From an uncultured Clostridia bacterium (GTDB lineage: Bacteria; Bacillota; Clostridia; Oscillospirales; Ruminococcaceae), in contig CANQWC010000020.1 in NCBI GenBank assembly GCA_947627455.1, forward strand, positions 1 to 40,860: a stretch of DNA of 40,860 bases. The letters run 5' to 3'. Position numbers and translations under genes: made by a program. This document shows, in pieces, positions 7,812 through 16,653 of this stretch. Each line of letters begins with the position of its first letter. Position 1 is the stretch's first letter. The notes under the pieces are model-generated. The model searched no databases and had not been told where the DNA came from. It saw nothing but the letters and a program-made list of their open reading frames with translations.

Positions 7812-9986
7812 ATGTTTAAAAATATCCGAATGTTGAAAATGCCGATTCGCCTTGCCTCCGCGTTCCTGATCGGGCTCCTCTTCTCCTGCGCAGAGATTTT
7901 CTCGCTGCCCGCCCCTCTCGCCGCAGTGATACCCATACTCCTACCGCCGATATACGGCGCGGCCTCCTGCGTCGGAATATTCTTAGGCGGAGCGTTAAGG
8001 CTTTCCGCCTCCGCGATACCCCTCTGCGCCGCCGCGGGCACATCGCTTTTGTTCCGAATCAAAAGCGGCGCGACCTACTCAAAAAAATCACGCTTCACCG
8101 CTTCGGCGTTCACATCGGCAATCTACCTGATGACCTCGGCGGCGCTCTCGGCCTTTTCGGGCGGGGGAGTCGGCGATATTTTCCGCGCTGCCGTTTTTTC
8201 GGCGATCCTCTTTGCGGCTTCCTTCCTGATCTCGGGCACCGCCGCCGCTCTCTCGTCTGAAAAAGAGCTCTCCGCCTTTGAAACGCTTTTTTCCCTCGCG
8301 ATATGCGTCTGCGCGCTCTGCCCCGCAAGAATCGGCGCGTTCTCGTTCGGCGGAACGGCCGCCTCGGTGTTCATGCTCACCGCCGCGGTCAGAAAAGGCC
8401 CGATATGCGCCTCGGCAGTTTCTGCGGTCTGCGCCCTCGGCGCGGGCATCTCCGACCCGACGCTCTTTTCCGATTACGCCATCTTGGGCGTCTGCGCGGT
8501 GATATGCGGGGCGCTGTTCTTCGCCTCGCCGATAAAGGCCGCAAGCTCATCGGTGCTGATTTTCATACCCCTTGCGGTTCTCTTCGGGGCTGATGACTCC
8601 TCGATCGAGCTTATCCTCGACGTCACCGTCGGCGCGGCAGTTTTTTCGGCGGCATACCGCCCGATATCCTCCTTTGCCGACCGCTTTGCCCCCGATGACC
8701 ACCTGCCGATTCCGAAAAGCCGCGTTGAAAGCCTCTGCTTTGAGGCCGAAACGCTCTCCGAGCGAATTTCCTGCCGCTCAGAGCCATTGAAAAAGCGCCG
8801 CCTCGGCGATGCGGTCTACTCAAAGCTATGCTTAAGCTGCCCGCAGAATTCCGAATGTTTTGACGGAAAAAAGGCCCACGAGGGGCTCTCAAAGCTTGAT
8901 TCTCTCACCTCAGCCGACCTCGCCGAGATCTGCCGCCTGCTGCCCTATTGCTCAAAGGCAGCCGATGTCAGGCGGGTCTGCGATGAGACCCTTCGCCGAG
9001 AAAAATATCTCGGTTCAAAGGCCGAGGAGCGCCGAGTTTCGCTTCGCCTCTGCGCCGAAATGATGTCGGCGTTAAGCCTTGCCGTCGCCGATGCCCGCCG
9101 CCTCTGCTCCTCGCCCGAGGACAGGCTTTTGTCAAAGCGGCTGAGGCTCTCGCTCAGGCGTCGGGGCGTTAAATTCAGAAGCTGCACCGTTTTTTCGGGC
9201 GGTTCTGCCGAGCTTTCCTTCGCAGGTTCTGCGCGAATCAACGAGACAAAAATCACCTCCGCAGTCTCCGAGACCGTCGGAAGGCAGTTTTCCCCGCCCG
9301 AGCGCCGCGAGCTCTCCGAGAGCGTTGTGCTGAGGTTCGAGCCGAGCGGCGAATACACCTTTGAGGCGGGCTCCTGCCAGCTTCCCGCCGAGGCCGAGGC
9401 TTCGGGCGACGTCGCCGAGACCTTCACCTGCGGCCAATTCAGCTATCTTATCCTCTCCGACGGAATGGGCGTCGGCAGAGAGGCAAACTCGTCGGCGCGG
9501 GTTCTTGTCGGGCTTCTTCGCGAGTTCATCTTCGCGGGGTTTTCCGTCCCGACGGCTGTCGCGCTGAGCTCGTCGGTGATGACCGCCTCTTCGCCCGAGG
9601 AAAGCTTCGCCACCCTCGATATCCTCCGCCTGAACATTCACACGGGCGCCGCCGAGGTGTTTAAAGCGGGCGCGTTCACAAGCTATCTCTTTGCCGACGG
9701 TGCCGAGTCGCTACTTAAGGGCGGGGGCTTCCCCGTCGGAATCCTTGAAAAAAGCGACATGAAAATACATAGATTTTTCGTCAGAGAGAGCGCAGTCATC
9801 GTGATGATGACCGACGGCGCTTCCGCCATCGATACAAGGCTCTGTTCGAACGCCGTCGAGGTCTCAAAAGCGCTGCCCTCGCGCGAGCTCGCCGAGGCGC
9901 TTTTGGCGGGCTCGCACCCCGAAAAAATCGCCCGCCGAGACGATATTTCGGTCGCGGTAGTGAAAATCGAGAGAAAACGGGTCTGA
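7812..9986 (+). CDS. spoIIE: Stage II sporulation protein E, serine phosphatase
   Basis: The 724-aa protein has the SpoIIE layout. A long N-terminal membrane region (residues ~10-290, about ten hydrophobic segments) is followed by a central regulatory part with a Cys cluster (LCLSCPQNSEC, near residue 340). A C-terminal PP2C-type phosphatase domain (~530-720) has the metal-binding motif LILSDGMGVG and later MMTDGAS and RRDDISV. SpoIIE dephosphorylates SpoIIAA and so activates sigma-F in the forespore; it also binds the asymmetric septum. It is somewhat shorter than the B. subtilis protein (~827 aa). The start MFKNIRMLK has GAAAGGAAG upstream. It is divergent from rbr and directly upstream of the glycogen genes, which have their own promoter. 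Confidence 0.93.
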   Translation: MFKNIRMLKMPIRLASAFLIGLLFSCAEIFSLPAPLAAVIPILLPPIYGAASCVGIFLGGALRLSASAIPLCAAAGTSLLFRIKSGATYSKKSRFTASAFTSAIYLMTSAALSAFSGGGVGDIFRAAVFSAILFAASFLISGTAAALSSEKELSAFETLFSLAICVCALCPARIGAFSFGGTAASVFMLTAAVRKGPICASAVSAVCALGAGISDPTLFSDYAILGVCAVICGALFFASPIKAASSSVLIFIPLAVLFGADDSSIELILDVTVGAAVFSAAYRPISSFADRFAPDDHLPIPKSRVESLCFEAETLSERISCRSEPLKKRRLGDAVYSKLCLSCPQNSECFDGKKAHEGLSKLDSLTSADLAEICRLLPYCSKAADVRRVCDETLRREKYLGSKAEERRVSLRLCAEMMSALSLAVADARRLCSSPEDRLLSKRLRLSLRRRGVKFRSCTVFSGGSAELSFAGSARINETKITSAVSETVGRQFSPPERRELSESVVLRFEPSGEYTFEAGSCQLPAEAEASGDVAETFTCGQFSYLILSDGMGVGREANSSARVLVGLLREFIFAGFSVPTAVALSSSVMTASSPEESFATLDILRLNIHTGAAEVFKAGAFTSYLFADGAESLLKGGGFPVGILEKSDMKIHRFFVRESAVIVMMTDGASAIDTRLCSNAVEVSKALPSRELAEALLAGSHPEKIARRDDISVAVVKIERKRV

Positions 9987-9990
9987 TTTG

Positions 9991-10006
9991 TTGTGATTTT
10001 TCACAA
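9991..10006. promoter_or_regulatory. Perfect palindrome between spoIIE and glgB
   Basis: TTGTGA (9991-9996) and TCACAA (10001-10006) flank TTTT. It lies 4 nt after the spoIIE stop and about 50 nt upstream of the glgB -35 box. It has no T-run, so it is a poor terminator. It resembles a CRP/Rex-like operator but with a shorter spacer than usual; the binding protein is unknown. Confidence 0.35.
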
Positions 10007-10055
10007 ATATGACTGTTTGATAATGTGAATTTTATAAGAATATAACAAAAACCTG

Positions 10056-10084
10056 TTGCATTATTTGAGATAATTTGGTACAAT
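10056..10084 (+). promoter_or_regulatory. glg operon promoter
   Basis: TTGCAT (10056-10061) and TACAAT (10079-10084) are spaced by 17 nt. They are followed at 10111 by AAAGGAGG and the GTG start of glgB. Confidence 0.75.
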
Positions 10085-10126
10085 ATCAATGTGCAGAATT
10101 ATATCATAATAAAGGAGGCATTTTTG

Positions 10127-12031
10127 GTGTCTTATGTTATATCACCGAGTGTCATTGACGCAATCGACCGCTTTCTCGGCGGAATAAATTACGACTGCGG
10201 CGAGCTTTTCGGCGCGCACATCGACGAAAGCGGAAAGTGCACCTTCCGCGTCTGGGCACCGAGGGCGCAGTCGGTCTCGGTAGTGGGGGATTTCAACAAC
10301 TGGAACGAATTTGCAAACCCATGCGAGAGGATCCACGGCGGGATCTGGCAGTGCGAGGCGGAGGGGCTCGCGGAATTCTCTACTTATAAATACTGCGTTC
10401 GCGGGGCTGACAACACGGTTCGCCTTAAGGCCGACCCCTACGGCGCTCATATGGAGACCAAGCCCGCAACGGGCACAAAGATATTTGATCTGAGCTCGTA
10501 TAAGTGGAACGACCGCGATTATATGGAGAGGAGGGACACCACACCTCCCTACGACAAGCCGATGAACATTTATGAAGTGAACATCGGCTCATGGAAGCAA
10601 TACCCCGACGGAAACTTCTTCAGCTATAAAAAATTTGCCGAGGAGATAATTCCTTACATTAAAGATATGGGCTATACCCACATCGAGTTCATGCCGATCG
10701 CCGAGTATCCTTTCGACGGCTCATGGGGCTATCAGGTAATAGGCTACTACGCCCCGACATCCCGCTTCGGAACGCCGAAGGATTTCATGGAGATGATTGA
10801 CATGTTCCACCAAGCGGGGATCCCCGTCATTCTCGACTGGGTGCCCGCGCACTTCCCGAAGGACGGCGCAGGGCTCTATGAATTCGACGGCTCGCCCTGC
10901 TACGAATATTCCGACCCCTTAAAGATGGAGCACCAAGGCTGGGGCACAAGGGTATTCGACTTCGGCAGGCCCGAGGTAAGGTCCTTCCTGATCTCAAACG
11001 CGCTCCACTGGCTTGAAAAATTCCATGTCGACGGTCTGCGGGTCGACGCGGTCGCCTCGATGCTCTACCTCGACTATGACCGCAGGGAATGGCGGCCGAA
11101 CAAATTCGGCGGAAAGGAAAACCTTGAAGCTGTCGAGTTTTTGCAGATGCTCAACACCGCGGTGTTCTCAAGGGTTCCCAACGCGCTGATGATCGCCGAG
11201 GAATCGACCGCATGGCCGAACGTCACCAAACCGAAGGAGATGGACGGCCTCGGCTTCAACTTCAAGTGGAACATGGGCTGGATGAACGACATGATGCACT
11301 ACATGTCGCTCGACCCCTATTTCAGGAGCTTCAACCACAACCAGCTCACATTCTCCTTCTTCTACGCTTTTTCCGAGAACTTTATCCTGCCGATCTCTCA
11401 CGACGAGGTCGTTCACGGAAAGGGTTCTTTGGTGAACAAAATGTCGGGAATGAGCGCCGAGGAAAAGATGAGAACAGACAGGGCGTTCATGGGCTATATG
11501 ATGGCCCATCCCGGGAAGAAGATGCTCTTCATGGGCTCGGAATTCGCCCAGTTCAGGGAGTGGGACTATGAATCGGGTCTCGAGTGGTTCATGGTTGAGA
11601 ATTACCCGATGCACCGCGATTTTCAGGAGTTTGTCCGAAACCTCAACCACTTCTATCTCGACAATCCGCCGATGTGGAACGACGACTGCTCGTGGAACGG
11701 CTTCAAGTGGATATCTGCCGACGACAACACCCAGTCGATAATCGTTTTCAGGAGGATCGACAGAAAGGGCAACGAAGTATTCATCGTCTGCAACTTCGCC
11801 CCCGTTGACAGAGAGGACTACCGCTTCGGTGTGCCGTACAGGGGTACTTATACCGAGGTATTCAATACCACCTCCCGTGAAGGCTCGCCCTACGCGAATC
11901 AGCCCGTAAAGTCCGAAAAGATCGAGGCGCACGGCTTCCCGCAGTCCATTTCGATAAAAATCCCCGGGCTTTCAACAATGTATTTCAAAGTAAAAAAATC
12001 GGGCGGACGCCCCGCATCTCACAAAAGATAA
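10127..12031 (+). CDS. glgB: 1,4-alpha-glucan branching enzyme
   Basis: The 634-aa GH13 enzyme makes alpha-1,6 branches in glycogen. The N-terminal CBM48 domain (residues ~25-110) contains FRVWAPRAQSVSVVGDFNNW. The (beta/alpha)8 catalytic domain follows, with GLRVDAVASM carrying nucleophile Asp307, MIAEES carrying acid/base Glu358, and ISHDEVVHGK. A C-terminal beta domain ends the protein. The start is GTG at 10127, 8 nt after AAAGGAGG; the ATG at 10091 lies upstream of that site. First gene of glgB-C-D-A, about 40 nt before glgC. No glycogen phosphorylase or debranching enzyme is in the window. Confidence 0.95.
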   Translation: MSYVISPSVIDAIDRFLGGINYDCGELFGAHIDESGKCTFRVWAPRAQSVSVVGDFNNWNEFANPCERIHGGIWQCEAEGLAEFSTYKYCVRGADNTVRLKADPYGAHMETKPATGTKIFDLSSYKWNDRDYMERRDTTPPYDKPMNIYEVNIGSWKQYPDGNFFSYKKFAEEIIPYIKDMGYTHIEFMPIAEYPFDGSWGYQVIGYYAPTSRFGTPKDFMEMIDMFHQAGIPVILDWVPAHFPKDGAGLYEFDGSPCYEYSDPLKMEHQGWGTRVFDFGRPEVRSFLISNALHWLEKFHVDGLRVDAVASMLYLDYDRREWRPNKFGGKENLEAVEFLQMLNTAVFSRVPNALMIAEESTAWPNVTKPKEMDGLGFNFKWNMGWMNDMMHYMSLDPYFRSFNHNQLTFSFFYAFSENFILPISHDEVVHGKGSLVNKMSGMSAEEKMRTDRAFMGYMMAHPGKKMLFMGSEFAQFREWDYESGLEWFMVENYPMHRDFQEFVRNLNHFYLDNPPMWNDDCSWNGFKWISADDNTQSIIVFRRIDRKGNEVFIVCNFAPVDREDYRFGVPYRGTYTEVFNTTSREGSPYANQPVKSEKIEAHGFPQSISIKIPGLSTMYFKVKKSGGRPASHKR

Positions 12032-12070
12032 TTCGCACGTCTCAAACCCCATAGAAAGGAAGAAAACTTT

Positions 12071-13273
12071 ATGTACAACAAGAAAGAATGTGTGGCAATG
12101 CTCCTCGCAGGAGGACAGGGCTCCCGCCTCTACGCGCTCACCAAGAAGGTGGCGAAACCCGCCGTGCCCTACGGCGGAAAATACCGCATCATCGATTTCC
12201 CGCTTTCAAACTGCGTGAATTCGGGCATCGACACCGTCGGTGTTCTTACGCAGTATCAGCCCCTTATTCTCAACGATTATATCGGCAACGGCCAGGCGTG
12301 GAACCTTGACAGAATTCACGGCGGCGTTCACGTCCTCCCGCCTTATCAGACCGCGACGGGCGCTCAGTGGTATGAGGGAACCGCGAACGCGATTTATCAG
12401 AACCTAAGCTTCATCGACCGCTATGACCCCGAATATGTCGTGATCCTCTCGGGCGACCACATCTATAAGATGGACTACTCCGACATGCTGAGATTCCATA
12501 AGGAAAAGGGCGCAGAGTGTACCATCGCCGTAATCGATGTTCCGATTCATGAGGCTTCGCGCTTCGGAATCATGTTCGCCCATGAGGACGGCGCTGTCTA
12601 TGACTTTGTTGAAAAGCCGAAGGAGCCGAAATCGACCCTCGCCTCGATGGGTATATACATATTCAGCTACAAGACCCTGAAAAAATATCTCACCGAGAAC
12701 GAGATGGACGAGACCGCGACCAAGGACTTCGGCAAGAACATAATCCCCGCGCTTCTTGAGAACGGCGAAAAGGTCTATGCCTACCGCTTCGACGGCTACT
12801 GGAAGGACGTCGGAACCATCGACAGCCTCTGGGACGCAAATATGGAGCTTTTGGCGGTCAATGTCGACCTCGACCTCTATGACCCGAGCTGGAGGATCTA
12901 TTCAAACAACGATTCCGCCGCGCCTCACATCATCGGCAAGGACGCGAAAATCCAGAGCTCGATGGTGACTAACGGCTGTTATATCGACGGCACGGTCGAT
13001 ACCTCGGTAATTTCTGGCGGCGTAACCATTGAAGAGGGTGCGCTTGTCCAGTATTCGGTCGTGTTCCCCGGGGCGACCATCAAGAAGGGCGCGGTCGTCG
13101 AGTATGCTATAATCGGCGAGGGAAGCGTCGTCGGCGAGAACGCCCATGTCGGCGCAGCGCCAGAGACGATCGAGAACAAAGACGAGTGGGGCGTCGCGGT
13201 GGTCGGCAACGATATTTCTGTCGGCGACGGCAAGACAGTCGCCCCGAAAGAGATAATTTCCGAGAGCATATAA
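12071..13273 (+). CDS. glgC: Glucose-1-phosphate adenylyltransferase, catalytic subunit
   Basis: The 400-aa protein makes ADP-glucose from ATP and glucose-1-phosphate, the committed step of bacterial glycogen synthesis. The nucleotidyltransferase signature LAGGQGSRL (residues ~12-20), the [19 protein letters not shown] segment, and [10 protein letters not shown] with the metal Asp are intact. The C-terminal third is a left-handed beta helix for assembly and allostery. AGGAAG lies before the ATG. In Firmicutes GlgC forms a complex with GlgD, encoded next after 19 nt. Confidence 0.95.
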   Translation: MYNKKECVAMLLAGGQGSRLYALTKKVAKPAVPYGGKYRIIDFPLSNCVNSGIDTVGVLTQYQPLILNDYIGNGQAWNLDRIHGGVHVLPPYQTATGAQWYEGTANAIYQNLSFIDRYDPEYVVILSGDHIYKMDYSDMLRFHKEKGAECTIAVIDVPIHEASRFGIMFAHEDGAVYDFVEKPKEPKSTLASMGIYIFSYKTLKKYLTENEMDETATKDFGKNIIPALLENGEKVYAYRFDGYWKDVGTIDSLWDANMELLAVNVDLDLYDPSWRIYSNNDSAAPHIIGKDAKIQSSMVTNGCYIDGTVDTSVISGGVTIEEGALVQYSVVFPGATIKKGAVVEYAIIGEGSVVGENAHVGAAPETIENKDEWGVAVVGNDISVGDGKTVAPKEIISESI

Positions 13274-13292
13274 GTTTTAGGAGGAAATAAAG

Positions 13293-14423
13293 ATGAGCTA
13301 TAACATGACTAACGTTTTGGGCATTCTTTTTGCGAACGCCCATGAGGAATCGGTGCCCGAGCTTGCGGCAAAGAGAACGATGGCCTCAATACCCTTCGGC
13401 GGAAGATTCAGAATGGTCGATTTTCTTCTCTCGGGAATGTCAAACTCGGGAATGTCAAAGATCGGCGTCATCACGAGGGCGAATTATCAGTCGCTTCTTG
13501 ACCACATCGGTTCTGCGCGCCCGTGGGACCTTGCGAGGACCGACGGCGGGCTTACTCTTCTTGCCCCGTTCGGAAGAAACACCAGCACGGGTCTCTTCCG
13601 CGGCAAGCTTGAGGCGCTCTACAGCTGCATCAGCTACATAAGGCATTCCGACTGCGAATATACCGTTCTCTCCGACTGCGACCTCGTCATCAATCCCGAT
13701 TTCCATAATCTTGTCGATGCGCACATCGCGAGCGGCGCCGATATAACCGCTGTCTGCCACACCGATAACTACACCGAGGACGAGACCCGCGAGGCCTCAT
13801 GCTTCAAGCTCGGCGAAGGCGGCAAGGTCGAGGCGGTGGCCATCAACCGTGCGATGGCTGGAACAAGGACCATGGACCTCAACATCTATGTCTTAAAGAC
13901 TTCGCTTCTTGTAAGCCTTGTCGAGGATCTTGTATCCCTCGGGAAATACAGCCTCAGCCGCGACGTTATGCAGGCCAAGGCGGGTGATCTCGACATCAGG
14001 GCATATGAGTTCAGCGGCTTCTACCGCAGAATCTGCGACCTTGAGAGCTACTACGACGCGAACATGGCGCTTTTAGACCACAACAACCTTTCAAAGCTCG
14101 TCATGAGCGAGAGGCCCGTCTATACCAAGGACAGGGCCGACGCCCCCGCGAAGTACGGCTTTGACAGCAACGTGAACAATTCGCTTGTCGCCAACGGCTG
14201 CGTCATCGAGGGCGTTGTCGAGAATTCGATACTCTTCCGCGGCGTCAAGGTAGGAAAGGGGAGCGTCGTCAAGAACGCTATCCTGATGCAGGACACCGTA
14301 ATCGGCAGCAACGCCACCGTTTCAAACATCATCACCGACAAGAATGTCACCGTCGGCGACGGAATCACCGTTTCGTCGTCCGAGAAGTGCCCGCTTTATA
14401 TCGCAAAGGGCAGAGCGCTCTGA
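13293..14423 (+). CDS. glgD: ADP-glucose pyrophosphorylase regulatory subunit GlgD
   Basis: The 376-aa GlgC paralogue lacks the GGxGxRL nucleotide-binding signature at its N terminus (it reads LGILFANAHEESVPEL instead). It keeps the overall nucleotidyltransferase plus beta-helix layout and the SIPFGGRFRMVDFLLSG segment. In characterised Firmicutes GlgD is catalytically poor or inactive alone but raises GlgC activity in the heteromer. A TAGGAGG ribosome site lies before the ATG. It is translated from the same transcript as glgC and followed by glgA after 40 nt. Confidence 0.93.
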   Translation: MSYNMTNVLGILFANAHEESVPELAAKRTMASIPFGGRFRMVDFLLSGMSNSGMSKIGVITRANYQSLLDHIGSARPWDLARTDGGLTLLAPFGRNTSTGLFRGKLEALYSCISYIRHSDCEYTVLSDCDLVINPDFHNLVDAHIASGADITAVCHTDNYTEDETREASCFKLGEGGKVEAVAINRAMAGTRTMDLNIYVLKTSLLVSLVEDLVSLGKYSLSRDVMQAKAGDLDIRAYEFSGFYRRICDLESYYDANMALLDHNNLSKLVMSERPVYTKDRADAPAKYGFDSNVNNSLVANGCVIEGVVENSILFRGVKVGKGSVVKNAILMQDTVIGSNATVSNIITDKNVTVGDGITVSSSEKCPLYIAKGRAL

Positions 14424-14463
14424 TATAAATCCGAGAGACCGTTACAGAAAAGAGGTTAATTTT

Positions 14464-15888
14464 ATGAAGATTTTATATGCCGCAAGTGAAGCTTTGCCGT
14501 ATGTCGCCTCGGGCGGGCTTGCCGACGTAGCAGGCTCTCTGCCGCGCGCCCTTGTTGAAAGCGGCGCCGACTGCCGAGTAGTAATGCCGCTCTACGGCTC
14601 GATTTCGAGTCAGCTTCGCGACAGCCTTGAATACAAGACAAACTTCTTTGTCCCCGTTTCATGGAGAAATCAGTACTGCGGCGTCTTTGAGGGCGTCCAA
14701 AACGGCGTGACCTATTATCTTTTGGATAATGAGTATTACTTCAAGCGTCAGGGCATTTACGGCCACTTCGACGACGCCGAGCGCTTCGCTTTCTTCTCCC
14801 GCGCGATACTCGAGCTCTTGTTCCACATCGACTTCATGCCCGACATAATCAACTGCAACGACTGGCAGACCGCGCTCGTTCCCGTCTACTACAACATCTT
14901 CTACCGTTGGTATGAGGGCATGGGCAACATCAAGACGGTCTTCACGATCCACAATATCCAGTATCAGGGCAAGTACGGAATGGAGCTCTGCGGCGATCTT
15001 TTGGGCATTCCCGACGACAAGAAGGGTATTCTTGAGTATGACAAGTGCTGCAACTTCATGAAGGGCGCTATCGAGGTCTCGGACAAGGTCACGACCGTTT
15101 CGCCGACCTATGCTGAGGAGATCCTCAACCCTTGGTTCAGCCACGGGCTCGACCCCGTACTGGCGCCCCGCCGCTATAAGCTCACGGGCTTCCTCAACGG
15201 AATCGATCAAGACGTCTATAATCCCGAGACCGACCCCGCTATTCCCGCGCACTTCTCTGCCGAGGATAAGGCGGGCAAGGCGGCCTGCAAACAGGCTCTT
15301 CTTGCCGAGGTGGGCCTCCCGCAGGGCAAAGAACCCGTCATCGGAATCGTCACAAGGCTCGTTGGCCACAAGGGCGTCGACCTCATCAAATATGTCTTTG
15401 AGGACATGATAAACTTAGGATACAAGTTTGTCGTGCTCGGCTCGGGCGATAAGCAGTATGAAGATTTCTTCCGCGAGATGGCTTACCGCCACCCCGACAG
15501 AGTAGCGGTGACTATCGGCTTTATCCCCGACCTCGCGCATAGAATATACGCAGGCGCGGATATGTTCCTGATGCCTTCGCAGAGCGAGCCCTGCGGCCTT
15601 GCCCAGATGGTTTCGCTGAGATACGGCACGATCCCGATAGTTCGCGAAACAGGCGGCCTGAAGGATTCCATCACCGACTGCGGCGGCCCGGGCGGCAACG
15701 GCTTCACCTTCAAGACCTATAATGCTCACGATATGCTCGACGCGACGGTCCGCGCGAGGGCCTACTACGACCAGCGAATGAAGTGGGGCAAGCTCACGAC
15801 CTACGCCATGAAGCAGGACTTCAGCTGGAAGCGCTCGGCCGAGCTTTACAAAGGGCTTTACCGCGAGCTCACGGGCGAACAGGCATAA
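14464..15888 (+). CDS. glgA: Glycogen (starch) synthase, GT5
   Basis: The 474-aa GT-B glycosyltransferase extends alpha-1,4-glucan using ADP-glucose. The N-terminal GT5 domain starts MKILYAASEALPYVASGGLADVAG; the C-terminal GT4-like domain includes GIVTRLVGHKG, FLMPSQSEPCGLAQM and the ETGGLKD motif. The KTGGL motif of E. coli GlgA reads ASGGL here, so the ADP-glucose-binding Lys is Ala; clostridial synthases often vary there, so this is not taken as inactivation. The start at 14464 follows AAGAGG; 40 upstream in-frame codons overlap glgD. Last gene of the operon. Confidence 0.95.
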   Translation: MKILYAASEALPYVASGGLADVAGSLPRALVESGADCRVVMPLYGSISSQLRDSLEYKTNFFVPVSWRNQYCGVFEGVQNGVTYYLLDNEYYFKRQGIYGHFDDAERFAFFSRAILELLFHIDFMPDIINCNDWQTALVPVYYNIFYRWYEGMGNIKTVFTIHNIQYQGKYGMELCGDLLGIPDDKKGILEYDKCCNFMKGAIEVSDKVTTVSPTYAEEILNPWFSHGLDPVLAPRRYKLTGFLNGIDQDVYNPETDPAIPAHFSAEDKAGKAACKQALLAEVGLPQGKEPVIGIVTRLVGHKGVDLIKYVFEDMINLGYKFVVLGSGDKQYEDFFREMAYRHPDRVAVTIGFIPDLAHRIYAGADMFLMPSQSEPCGLAQMVSLRYGTIPIVRETGGLKDSITDCGGPGGNGFTFKTYNAHDMLDATVRARAYYDQRMKWGKLTTYAMKQDFSWKRSAELYKGLYRELTGEQA

Positions 15889-15899
15889 ATTTTCAAGCG

Positions 15900-15935
15900 G
15901 GGGAGGGCTGCCTCGGCGTCCTCCCCAATTTTTTT
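15900..15935 (+). terminator. glg operon terminator
   Basis: GGGGAGG (15900-15906) pairs with CCTCCCC (15920-15926) and is followed by AATTTTTTT. It lies 11 nt after the glgA stop. Confidence 0.75.
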
Positions 15936-15945
15936 GGCTATACCA

Positions 15946-15974
15946 TTGACAAAGCGGCGATTTTGTGATACAAT
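15946..15974 (+). promoter_or_regulatory. tRNA-Leu promoter
   Basis: TTGACA (15946-15951) and TACAAT (15969-15974) are spaced by 17 nt. About 85 nt of leader precede the mature tRNA start. Confidence 0.8.
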
Positions 15975-16063
15975 TTCAAAGTCGCAGTGCGACATCGCGG
16001 ATTGGGCTGATTTATCTGCCCCGCCTCGGGTGTTCCGCCCGAGCAAAAATGCGGAACAAATAT

Positions 16064-16150
16064 GCGGGTATGGCGGAATTGGCAGACGCGCATGGTTCAG
16101 GTCCATGTGAAAGCAATTTCATGCAGGTTCAAGTCCTGTTACCCGCACCA
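16064..16150 (+). tRNA. tRNA-Leu(CAG)
   Basis: The acceptor stem GCGGGTA pairs with TACCCGC, followed by discriminator A and an encoded CCA. The anticodon stem CATGG/CCATG encloses loop TTCAGGT, giving anticodon CAG (reads CUG). A long class II variable arm (about 14 nt) and a GGTTCAAGTCC T-loop support Leu. Length is 87 nt. Its 3' end faces the accessory region with the helicase fusion. Confidence 0.95.
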
Positions 16151-16184
16151 AAATAAGAGCCCCTATAGGGGCTCTTATTTTGGT
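16151..16184 (+). terminator. tRNA-Leu terminator
   Basis: A perfect 13-bp stem (16151-16163 with 16168-16180) has the loop TATA and ends in TTATTTT. It starts directly after the CCA. Confidence 0.9.
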
Positions 16185-16220
16185 ATGGGCGATAGATCGC
16201 AAAGCTGCATTCAAAGCGCC
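16160..16220 (+). repeat. Direct repeat unit 1 (terminator plus downstream motif)
   Basis: The unit is a CCCC-TATA-GGGG hairpin, TTATTTT, GGGCGATAGATCGC and GCATTCAAAGCGCC. It is repeated with changes at 16495-16554: CCCC-TGTA-GGGG, TTATTTT, GAGCGACAGATCGC, GCATTCAAAGCGCC. Confidence 0.65.
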
Positions 16221-16467
16221 GAGATGTTGATAAAGCGCAGGATGTTGCGATTATGACTACCTTTCAAGCAGAGTTAAAGTACGGTCGCTTTGGATTGCAG
16301 ACGCGATTAAAACTCTTTGAGCCAACCGAGGCAATCGTTCCCGCCGAGGGCAGGCGAAAAGATAGTTTTAACGCTTCTGCTATGGACGCGTCTATTTCTC
16401 CGCAAGCACGAGCGGGCGGGCATTTATGCCCGCGAAGTGCGAGTGGCAAGAAATAACGCTTCTATTG
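16187..16467 (+). repeat. 281-bp dispersed repeat downstream of tRNA-Leu (copy 1)
   Basis: It starts GGGCGATAGATCGC and ends in AACGCTTCTATTG. An inverted copy of almost the same length lies at 30790-31071. The best conserved part runs from GCAGACGCGATTAAAACTC through GGCAGGCGAAAAGATAG to AACGCTTCTGCTATGGA. Both copies follow a tRNA gene and its terminator in the same relative orientation. The short frames inside have no ribosome sites. The gap 16189-16653 otherwise holds only direct repeat unit 2 and the promoter of the next gene. Confidence 0.75.
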
Positions 16468-16494
16468 CACCACGCCGTCGCAAGCTTCGACTTT

Positions 16495-16554
16495 CCCCTG
16501 TAGGGGCTTTTATTTTGTCCGAGCGACAGATCGCCATGCCGCATTCAAAGCGCC
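16495..16554 (+). repeat. Direct repeat unit 2
   Basis: This is the second copy of the terminator-plus-motif unit at 16160-16220. It includes a CCCC-TGTA-GGGG hairpin followed by CTTTTATTTT, which could also act as a terminator. Confidence 0.6.
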
Positions 16555-16583
16555 AATGTATTGTAGAATTCCTCAAAGTCCCC

Positions 16584-16612
16584 TTGCTTTTTCTATCACT
16601 TTATGATATAGT
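16584..16612 (+). promoter_or_regulatory. Promoter of the helicase fusion gene
   Basis: TTGCTT (16584-16589) and TATAGT (16607-16612) are spaced by 17 nt, about 40 nt before the ATG. The stretch around it is AT-rich compared with its surroundings. Confidence 0.55.
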
Positions 16613-16653
16613 TATTATAAATATGTAACTATCTGTCAAACAGGGGTGAATTT

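Noticed and set aside
14464-15888. Inactive glycogen synthase because the KTGGL Lys is missing
   Set aside because: The rest of the active site is intact and clostridial GT5 enzymes often vary at this position.
16126-16150. attB/attP repeat of the tRNA-Leu 3' end
   Set aside because: The last ~20 nt of the tRNA were not found again at the right border (near 21.4 or 23.8 kb), and no integrase is present.
16062-16256. 64-aa frame across tRNA-Leu
   Set aside because: It overlaps the tRNA and its terminator; chance frame.
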